From Inia geoffrensis (lineage: Eukaryota; Chordata; Mammalia; Artiodactyla; Iniidae): a stretch of DNA of 64,000 nucleotides. The notes under the pieces are model-generated. The model made no database searches, was not told where the DNA came from, and saw nothing but the letters and a program-made list of their open reading frames with translations. This document shows positions 56,034 to 64,000 of this stretch, piece by piece. The DNA lies in contig CM070901.1 in NCBI GenBank assembly GCA_036417435.1, positions 52,421,001-52,485,000 of the forward strand, given 5' to 3'. A program made the position numbers and the translations under genes. How positions within the stretch are numbered: position 1 is the first letter of the stretch; each line of letters opens with the position of its first letter.

Positions 56034-57950
56034 CCCTTGGTTAAATCCAACTCTCCATCTCTCCCATGCCTGTCTGAACAAGACGTGCTGAATGTAGCTG
56101 ATAAAACTCACAACGCTGCTGACAGGCCTCATGTTGTAATTATGACCATGAGTCTCAAATGAGTCCTTGGTGCCACCCAACAATCCAGTCCATTTATCTA
56201 GTCATCTGATGACCTTAACTCTCTGAACGACCATTTCATACATTCTTTTCTCAACAATTCCTTCTTTCATTTAGCCATGGACTTTGCTTGTTTCATCAAG
56301 GAAATGGAATAAATCAGAAGAGAACATCTGCATCGTCCCACTGCCACATCTGCCATCCCACTGCATGTGTGAGCTGTGTGCTCTGTACAGCCTCCACCTC
56401 CAAAGCATGGAATGTTCATGGTCCTGTGTGAGACCTGCTGCTCCATTTGTGCCTGGAATAGCAGCCTCTCTCACCACCTCGATTGCTTCTGCAATTATCT
56501 CCTGTCTCTCTGCACCATCACTTTCCCCCTCTCTACTGAGTCATTTTAATCAACATACCAATATTCTGGAATATCTCCCACTTTAAAAACAAAAACACAA
56601 GCTCCCTTGATCCCCCATCAGTCTCCAGCTATCACCTATTTTTTCTATTTGCCTTTACATCAAGACCTTTAAAGAACTGTCTCTACTATTCTGATTCCTC
56701 ACTTTGTTCTCTCTCTTGAACCTTCTCCACTCAGCCTTTTATACCCTTCATGCCACTGAAGCTACTCCTATCTAGGTTACCAGTTACCTCCATGATGCCA
56801 AGTTGAAGGTCAGTTCTCAATCTGACTGCTCAACAGTTGCCTGCTCCTTCTTTTGTGAATCACTTTCTTCACATGGCTTTGTGATCCAGCTTTGGTTCTC
56901 TTCATACCTTTATGCTCTGTCTCAGCCTCCTTTGTTGAATCCTCCTCGTTTGGCCCATTTCTGAAAATTGATGTGCTTCACAACTCAAAGCCCTGGGGCC
57001 ACTTGATTAGCTGCGTTCAGTCCTCGAGTGATCTCATCTCCTCCTTTCCCGAAGTTTTAAATACCAGCTACACATGTGGATATATCTGTAAGCCATACTT
57101 ACATCTCCAATCATGACACTTCTCTTGAAATCCTGGTGTTGAGAGCCAACTGCCTGTTAGATATCTTTAGTTAGACATCTAATAGGAATGTCAAATACGA
57201 TATGTCTAAAACTGAACTCTTGATTTCTTTCTTTCAGATCTCCATCTCCCCCTAGTGTTATCCTCAGTTAATGAAATCACTGTTCATCAGGTTGCTCAGG
57301 CCCAAAATCTCATGGTTAATCTTGACTTCTTTCTTCCAATTTCTTAGCTAACACTCACTAGGCTCTACCATCAAAACCTAAACCTGTGAATTTCTCACTA
57401 CCTGTACAGCACCAGCTTTGTCCAAGCCACCACTGTTTCTCACCTTGACCAGTGCAGTAATGACTGCATTGGTCTCCAGGATCCCTCTTTCTCCTCTCTT
57501 CCCTGATCGGTAATACCCTCACGATCCAGGCCCTGCGACCACTGTAGCCTCATCTGCCACCTCACCTCTCATTTGGCTCCTTCCAGCTACACTACCGGTG
57601 CTCCTGGATCATACCAAGCACACTCCCACTTCAGGGCAGTTGCCCTCACTCCCCGCTCTGTCTAGAATGCACTCACTCAAGATATACATGGGGCTCACTC
57701 CCTTGCTTCATTCAGATCTGTCTGGTCTCCGCTAAAGTACCATGTCCCCATCACCCTCTGTCTCCTTCTCTGACTTCATGTCTTTATACCATTAAGCCCA
57801 CCTGACACTGTTTATGTATTTAATTACGTCTCCACCACTAGAATTTCAGCTTCGCGAGGGCAGGGCCTTCATATGTTTTGTTCACTCTTGGATTCCCAGT
57901 ATCCAGAACAGTGCCTGACACGTACAGGTGTTCAGTAAGGTTGGGATTGG
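55041..57950 (+). repeat. Long L2 tract (3' part certain, 5' part tentative)
   Basis: From about 56620 the CT-rich text and especially 57640-57950 ('tagaatgcactcac', 'accactagaatttcagcttcgcgagggcagggcc', 'aacagtgcctgacacgtac') match the 3' region of L2, an ancient LINE. The part 55041-56620 has the same composition and is probably a longer L2 body but without clear landmarks. An (AC)n tract interrupts it at 55997-56032. Confidence 0.6.
55997..56032. repeat. (AC)n microsatellite
   Basis: About 18 uninterrupted CA units. Confidence 0.96.
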
Positions 57951-58165
57951 CACGCTACTATATGTAAAACAAATAATCAACAAGGACGTACTGTATAGCA
58001 CAGGGAACTATACTCAATACTCTGTAATAAACTGTATGGGAAAAGAATCTGAAAAGGCATAGATATGTGAATAGGTATAACTTTGCTGTACACCTGAAAC
58101 TAACACAATGTTGTGAATTGACTATACTCCAATATAAAATTTAAAAAAATTTTTAAATACTTATT
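57951..58165 (+). mobile_element. L1 3' UTR fragment
   Basis: 'ctgtatagcacagggaactat', 'ctgtaataaactgtatggg', 'ctttgctgtacacctgaaac', and 'actatactccaatataaa' before an A-rich tail are the 3' end of a Laurasiatherian L1 type. Severely 5'-truncated. Confidence 0.8.
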
Positions 58166-58439
58166 GAACAAATGAATGGAAGAATGATAAAACTTCCTTG
58201 TGAGTCTTGGATGGGATGAAAGCAGGATGTAAGACAAGATTGAGCTCTCCTCAGCATCCTAGCTTTATATTTAGAAGTAGAACATCCAGTGTTCTCGAGT
58301 ATCTTCACTAGTCTTCCCTCAAACAACATGAACTGTCCTAGAAATCTTCTAGATGTCAGCAGAGAACATGGGATGAAAGTTATAGTTATTAAAGTTACAG
58401 TAACTATTGAGCTTTTTCAAACATACTTGAAATCACATC

Positions 58440-58920
58440 ACTCCTCTGCTTGTTTTCTATTGTACTTTCTCACAGCCATGTGATCTGGCTCCAGCCTACC
58501 TCCGAATTTCATCTGGTACCAGCATCTTTCTTGTTCATCTCAGTGCAGTCACAGCAGTCTTCTCTGTGTTTCACCAAGGCACCACGCTGGTTCCTGCCTC
58601 AGCGCCTTAGCACTTACTGTTCCCCCTGCCTGAACACCCTTCCCTTGGATCTACACACAGCTGACTTCTAAGGATTCAGATCTTGGCCTCAAAGTCTAAA
58701 CCCAAAGTGCCCTCCCTCGACCAATCTGGCTAATACTCACTGTTCCCCTCTCTCACCTCAGGAAATCTGTACCTACGACTCGGTCTTTTCCTTATATCAT
58801 TATCTGGAATGACTGGGCTGATTTTTTCCTTGTTTATTATCTTCATCCCCCACCAGAATGTAACCTCTGGAGAGCAGGGCCCTTGTCTACCTTTCACCAC
58901 AGTCCCTCGGCTGGAGTCTG
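58440..58920 (+). repeat. L2 fragment
   Basis: 'gatctggctccagcctacc', 'cctcagcgccttagcac' and 'ccccaccagaatgtaacctctggagagcagggccc' are in L2 order. Confidence 0.7.
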
Positions 58921-59130
58921 CCTTAGGGTAGAAGCCACGTGACTATGTGCTGCAGAAGGAAGACACAGACCATGTTTTAGGGCTGGTTTAGGGTTGTGCC
59001 CACGTCAGAAAGCTGCTTTCCCACTTCCATCAGTCCGGCCTGGCTCACTCGGAGCCGGTGAACACCCAGGCCTCCCTCTGCTTTCTCTGCCTGTCTGCCC
59101 TCCCTCCCCCAGGACCTCTCAGGCCCTTAC

Positions 59131-59339
59131 CTTGATGGCCCCCGTGGCTATCTGGATATGGTGCAGACGTCGCAGGGTGCTCTCTCTGTCGATGAAGTAG
59201 GAGGCTGCCAGCTGGTGCAGGATCTCCAGGGACACAGCAGAGCTGTTCCCACCGCCCCCGACGATAGGGGCAATTCCTGCCACCTCTGACTTTCGGCTCA
59301 GTTTCCGCTTGTCCACAAAAATGGTCAAGGACTCTTCTC
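59131..59339 (-). CDS. BRINP2: BRINP2 coding exon: MACPF domain, second segment
   Basis: This 209-nt exon runs from a TAG acceptor (TTTGCTGTAG) to a GTAAGG donor that follows AAG, ending in phase 0. It completes the split Gly and encodes [13 protein letters not shown], a short glycine/serine-rich linker (with GGGGNSS), then the conserved [19 protein letters not shown] and IQIATGAIK. The linker contains an N-S-S sequon that could be glycosylated. The linker is the least conserved part between paralogues, while the segments on both sides are strongly conserved. It lies 1.1 kb downstream of the previous exon and is followed by the largest intron in the window, about 12 kb. Confidence 0.94.
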
Positions 59340-60438
59340 CTACAGCAAACAACATGGGTGCACTGGTGAGGCCTTCAGCTCCCTAATCCCCTAGAAACCC
59401 TTCGCCAGGGGAGACCGAGCTAAGAGGGAGCCCACGGCCCCTGCTGACGGACCCTTCTCATCCCTACCATGTTCAGAACAATGTCATCAGACTGCGTGCG
59501 CCACAGGATAAGGGCACCACTGCCTGGGAGGTCCTCCGCCTCCTCCCTACTTCTGTAATCTCCCAAAGCTCATCCCCCGCCCCTCCAGCTTATCCAGTTA
59601 ACATCCTCTATTGATCTCTGTCTCAGGCAATCTACCTCCATGGGGAAGATAAAATTCTCCGTCTCAAGTTGTTTATAAGAAGTCACCGTGGCTATTTCTG
59701 CTCCCTAACAAAGGGCAAAAGCCTTGAAGCTCAACCTCCCTTTTCCCCATCAAACACTCAGCGCCTACCACATGCCGGCAGCTGGCCTGAACCCTTGGAG
59801 AGTTCCTTTTGTCCATCAGACAGTGAGCCAAATGTTATAATAAATCCTGCTTTCTCCTTGCCAGGGCAGAGAGAATGCTGCCTATTCCCAGCTCTCAATT
59901 CTGCGCTGGGTCCTAGCCATACGGTGCGCCATCCCCTAGCCATAGGTCCCCTTCCACGTTTGCCTCCATCCAGCCCAAAGTCATTCTAATTGGTTTGGCT
60001 GGTTACCAATCTCTATAGAGTGGAAGCAGAGAGGTCAGGGACTCAGTGGACATTTACTTCTTTGCCTATGGGTCTCCCTATTGTAGCCACAGCCAGTATT
60101 AAGATATGGAGAAACCTCGGGGTTAGATGGCTCAGTCAAAAGAAAAGTGGGAGCACCCGCTTGTGGCAAGTGCTTAGTAGGAGTCTGTCTGTCCCCCAAG
60201 CTCCTTAGCCCACATCCTCTCCCCAGGAGGATGCTTATAAGCAACGTTCTGGGGTGAATTTGGATGTCAAGAGATTACACTGTTGACCAAATGCACCAGA
60301 AAGAAAACGTTTCCCAGTCAATAATAGGCCAGGAAGAATAAAAGACCCAGGAAGAGTATTGAAGCTATAGTCAATGGGTCTCAAAGCTATTTTCGATGAG
60401 CTGGCAACCAATGAGTGTAGGATCGTGGTATTGCTTAC
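59340..60438. other. BRINP2 intron, nothing recognised
   Basis: An attactcagcgcctaccac-like old repeat motif occurs near 59757; otherwise no repeat, gene or RNA recognised. Confidence 0.4.
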
Positions 60439-60629
60439 CTCCAAGGGTGGCAGAAAGTAAGAAGTGAGTGCCGTACTTTTTGATCAGGTTTTCAGTGACC
60501 TGTTGCAGGTTGGGTCTCCTTCCGAGGAGGCGGATGTTCCGGATAAACTCTGGGGCAAGAGGCAATGGCAAACTAAAGAAGTCCTTCCTTTCTAGAGCCA
60601 GGCTGTTCACTTTCCAACGTGCAAACTCC
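60439..60629 (-). CDS. BRINP2: BRINP2 coding exon: start of MACPF domain (first one in window)
   Basis: This 191-nt exon starts after a CAG acceptor (TTTTTCTCCAG) and ends at a GTAAGC donor. It begins with the last base of an Arg codon and encodes EFARWKVN through [13 protein letters not shown], with one base of the next Gly codon. The YGTH segment followed by a glycine pair is the MACPF signature seen in perforin-like and complement C6-C9 proteins. In BRINPs the domain is thought to act in the secretory pathway; pore formation is not established for this family. The exon is preceded by an intron that runs off the window, so the upstream exon with initiator Met and signal peptide is missing. 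The open frame continues a little into the intron on the 5' side, but the acceptor and the homology fix the boundary. Confidence 0.93.
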
Positions 60630-61035
60630 CTGGAGAAAAAGTCGAGGGACAAGGAAAAGCTCACTGTATTTTGGAACAAGAGGCATAAAATCAGAAGCAG
60701 GTAATGTTCTTCCTCCACTTGCACCCCCCCATCTCCTGTCAGCATACATCTCTGCAGATGGAGGGACCACTGCCTGAAAGAGGCCCTCTGGTCTCTGATT
60801 CCCAGTTGATAAGAAAGCCCTACCTCAGCTGACCTCCATTAGTACATGCTCCCATTGGAGAGTGGCTTATTCACCTGAAGGCAGTCATGGTAGCAGTGCA
60901 ATGGGGAAAAACAAACAATGAAAATATTGGAAGTGGTTTGCTGAAATAAGATCTAGCCACAGCTGCAACTCAGTGGATGAGTCACCTCATGGCCTCTGTT
61001 ACCCATTTTGAAAGTCAGGAGGTTGGTGTAGAACA

Positions 61036-62327
61036 ACAGTTCTCAAACTCTTTGGTCTCAGGACCCGATCACACTCTTAAAAATGATTGAGTCCCTGTAT
61101 TTAGGTGGCTTACATCTCATGATAATTACCCCTTTAGAAATTAAAACTGAGAAAATTTAAATTTATTTATTATTTCATTTAAAGATAACAGAAAGAAACC
61201 CATTATATATAACATAAATAACATATTTGTGTGACAGTCACTGTATGTTCTGAAACAAAACAGATTTAGTAAGAAGAATGGCATTGCTTTGCCTTTTGGC
61301 AAATCTCTCGAGTTTCTGGCTTAGCAGAAGAGAGCTGCATTCTCATATTTTCTTCTGAGTTCAATCTGTTGTGATAATTGTGGATCTTCTTCTTTGGTAC
61401 CACACGAAACTCAACAAATGTACTTTCTTAAAGGTTAATTACAGGTGGATTCTGAAATCATATCAATAAGCTTTTCATACTCAGTTACATTAAAATCCAG
61501 TGTTCTATGTTGTAATTTGAATGGATCTTTTTACTCTTTATGATTTTGTAACATCATGTATCGGTCATCCATCTGGAAAATATGGGACCACTGAGTTATT
61601 CAGATCTTCCACATTTTGACACTTTTTATTATATAATATCAAAACATCGTATTTGTTAATATTAGCACAAATCTCAAGAAAAAAGTCTTTAAATACTGGA
61701 AAGCTGTCAGGCTCATGATGAGAAATACAAGTTTTCCAAAATTTTCAATTTTCATTTGAAAACTTAAATTTTATCATTAGTAACAAATACTGTCTGTTAC
61801 TTTCCTCAAAGAGGCGGGCTTGCCTCATTCTTTTTTTTTTTTTTTTTTTTTTTTTTTGAGAAAATGTCTGCCAAACACTAAAATCTGAATAACCATAGAT
61901 CGTTGGTTGTTCTTTCAAGAAAAATTCAGTCCCATGAAAAAAGTGGCTAGTTCAACTCACAACTCAATCACAAATGTATTTTTCTCTGAGACCATCATTC
62001 TTCAGTAACCTCAAACGTGCTTTATATGTACTTTTCATCTCATCTTACAGAATATTAAAAAAGACATGTACTCATGGGTCAAGATCCAATAAAATTAATA
62101 AATTTTACTGCTTCAAGAACATTCATGAAGTTAAGCATGCATGTATGTGTGTGTATGTTTAGGTACGTAATGATGAATACATGACTACTACTGTCATTTG
62201 GTGAGACTGCCCTTATTTAAGTTAAGATGCCAGCAGTTTCATTCGCCATTGCTTTTGCACCTTTACTGCAAATGTCAGCATGGACATCCTGAAAGGAACT
62301 AAGAGGATGTACATTTTGAGAAGCTCT
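61036..62327 (-). mobile_element. hAT-type DNA transposon relic with transposase remnants
   Basis: The ends are related in inverted orientation: ACAGTTCTCAAACTCTTTGG at 61036 and ACATTTTGAGAAGCTCTA near 62311-62328. On the minus strand two transposase-like pieces can be read (see the pseudogene entry). A long T-run at 61832-61857 is internal. The flanks show only an imperfect 8-bp match (gtgtagaa / ttctagaa). Probably of the Charlie/Tip100-like side of the hAT superfamily; the family name is not certain. Confidence 0.65.
61850..62300 (-). pseudogene. Degraded hAT transposase fragments
   Basis: Reading the minus strand, about 62290-62225 gives DVHADICSKGAKAMANETAG, resembling the conserved 'C-x-D-G-A-x-A-M-x-G-k-x-x-G' box of ZBED5-like/hAT transposases. 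About 62127-62070 gives MNVLEAVKFINFIGS then, after a stop, PMSTCLF, resembling the 'vk-iiNfIk-r-lnsrlF' block that follows in the same proteins. Order and strand agree. Stops and frameshifts are plentiful and the catalytic N-terminal part is missing, so this is a fossil. Confidence 0.6.
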
Positions 62328-62329
62328 AT

Positions 62330-63010
62330 TCTAGAAGATGGCAAAGTTCCTTTCTAGTTCCATCTGGAATTTTAATCTTCATGCTTTACTCCACACCGAA
62401 ATATTTGTATTTTAAAGGGTGAAATTTAAATGATCATATCCACTAGTAAAAAAGGGGTTTTCCATTGCCTCCCAAATTATACTAGTAAGGATCAGCTCCA
62501 TTGCCTTAGAAAACCACAAAATGTAGTCTTCTCAACTTTCTCACCCATCCCAACTCTGCTCTTCATGACAGGGCTAAACCTTGGTCTAAACTTCCCCCCA
62601 AATCCATGAAGTACAAATGACAAGTCCACAGAAAAAAATAATTCAAAATAAATAAATAAAAATCCATGCCCATTTGAAGCTACAGAACTCCCCTATCTAA
62701 TTCTAGAAACTAAGACAGAGAGTGGGGGCATGTGCCAAACATTACCAGGGTAACAAAGGAAAAGGGATAACTAATAATTCAGGGTTCTGACAAATTAAAA
62801 TTCCCACTGTGTGGCTTTATTTATCTAAGCAGTTAAGTTCATAATAATGCATTATCTTTTATTTCCTTTGTGAAGGAAATGCTAAACTTTAAAGTACAGG
62901 ATATTTGTCAAAATATTTTCTATCCCAAATCCCACTGCAGCATAAAGAACAGTTGCTTGAACTCATTTCTTATTGGCTGGATGGCCAATCAAAGACATAG
63001 AGCAGCTTAT
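62330..63010. other. BRINP2 intron, nothing recognised
   Basis: AT-rich. 'taaataaataaaaatcc' near 62647 is a short simple repeat. No gene seen. Confidence 0.4.
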
Positions 63011-63014
63011 TAAA

Positions 63015-64000
63015 CAAACAAACAAAAAACCACAAGATCCAACCATGTTTTGCATACAAGACTCACTTCCACTTTAGGAACACATATACTGAAAGTGAAG
63101 GGATGAAAAAAGATATCCCATGCAAATGGAAACCAAAAGAAAGCTGGGGTAGCTTATTTCAGACAAAATAGATGTAAAGCCAAAGGTCATTATTTAATGA
63201 TAAAGGGAACAATTCATCAAGAAAATATAACATTTATAAATATTTATGTACCCAACATAGGAGCACTGAAATATGTAGAGCAAATATTAACAGATCTGAA
63301 GGGAGAAATAGACAGTGATACAACAATAGAAGGCAACTTCAATACCCCACTTTCAACAATGGATAGATCATCCAGACAGAAATCAGCAAAGAAACATTAG
63401 ACTTAAACTATATGTTAGACCAGATGGACTATATGTTAGACCAGATGGACATAATAGATATTTAAAGAACATCCCATCCAGCAGCAGAATACACTTCTCA
63501 AAGGCACATGGAACATTCTCCAGGATAGATCATACGTTAGACCACAGAACAAATCTTAATAAATTTAAGAAGACTAAAATCATATCACACATCTTTTCTG
63601 ACCACAATGGTATGAAACTAGAAATCAATTACAAGAAGAAAACGGGAAAATTCACAAATACATGGAGATTAAACAACATGCTCCTGAACAACCCAATGGG
63701 TCAAAGGAGATATCAAAAAATATTTAGAGACAAATGAAAATGGAAACACAAATACAAAAACCTGTGGGGTGTAGTAAAAGCAGTTCTAAGGGGGAAGATT
63801 ATAGCTATAAATACCTACATTAAGAAAAAATAAAGATCTTAAATAAACAACCTAACTTTACACCTCAAGGAACTAGAAAAGAAGAACAAACTAAGCCCCA
63901 AGTTAGTAGAAGGAAGAAAATAACAAAGATCAGAGTGAAAATAAATGACATAGACACTAAAAAGACAATAGTAAAGACCAATGGAACTAAAGGCTGTTTT
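63015..64000 (+). mobile_element. L1 ORF2 fragment, continues past the window
   Basis: Endonuclease-domain sequence of L1 ORF2 on the plus strand, antisense to BRINP2. The frame 63197-63400 reads ITFINIYVPNIGALKY and GNFNTPLSTMDRS, where the catalytic GDFN box has Asn in place of Asp. Downstream text to the window end ('accacaatggtatgaaactagaaatcaat', 'tacaagaagaaaac') is the following part of ORF2, with stops. A 21-bp tandem duplication occurs at 63408-63449. Confidence 0.85.

Larger units (their letters stand above)
37270..64000 (-). other. BRINP2: BRINP2 gene, 3' part (exons, introns and 3' UTR; 5' end outside window)
   Basis: Six coding exons on the minus strand join in frame to encode about 693 residues that I recognise as BRINP2 (BMP/retinoic acid-inducible neural-specific protein 2, also FAM5B). 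The family has three vertebrate paralogues, secreted or ER-resident neural glycoproteins with an N-terminal MACPF domain and a long cysteine-containing C-terminal region; family members are reported to restrain cell-cycle progression in neural cells. BRINP2 is chosen over BRINP1 and BRINP3 from residue choices throughout the last exon. Introns visible are about 1.1 kb, 12.0 kb, 2.6 kb, 2.8 kb and 1.6 kb, plus at least 3.4 kb of the intron upstream of the first exon seen. All splice sites are GT-AG. Roughly 89 N-terminal residues, inferred from the usual family length of about 783, must lie beyond base 64000. No frameshift or premature stop was found. Confidence 0.95.

Overview
This is a mammalian nuclear genomic window, most likely from a cetacean. 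The main evidence is seven copies of a tRNA-derived SINE of the CHR type, all starting with a GGGCTTCCCTGGTGGCGCAG-like head, several nearly identical and flanked by perfect target-site duplications. No Bov-tA or BovB elements, which dominate ruminant genomes, were recognised. The L1 elements look Laurasiatherian. Coding sequence is sparse, intronic and spliced, with canonical GT-AG junctions.

One protein-coding gene is present: the 3' two-thirds of BRINP2 (FAM5B), on the minus strand. Six coding exons run from high to low coordinates: 60439-60629, 59131-59339, 46996-47101, 44177-44413, 41164-41386 and the terminal exon 38469-39585. Together they give 2083 coding nucleotides in one open frame, about 693 residues. 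The start codon, signal peptide and beginning of the MACPF domain lie beyond base 64000. The 3' UTR probably runs to an AATAAA at 37294-37299. Every junction keeps reading frame, so the gene appears intact.

Bases 1-37270 are the region 3' of BRINP2. I see no second gene there. It holds old MIR, L2, MER5-type and L1 fragments, young CHR SINEs, a nearly full-length but dead L1 (15528-21111, minus strand, nested SINE inside), a MuDR/MULE-type DNA transposon relic with long subterminally repetitive inverted ends and a transposase C-terminal remnant (24273-25122), a decayed endogenous retrovirus pol region (about 26100-29700) and an old L1 3' end (29920-31110). Some AT-rich non-repetitive stretches look like candidate conserved noncoding elements.

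Bases 37270-64000 are BRINP2 exons and introns. The introns carry a MaLR-type LTR with a 54-bp triplication, L2 tracts, an L1 3' UTR, further SINEs, a hAT transposon relic with transposase remnants (61036-62327) and an L1 ORF2 fragment that runs off the window end. The most noteworthy non-genic finds are the two DNA-transposon relics that still show transposase protein signatures.
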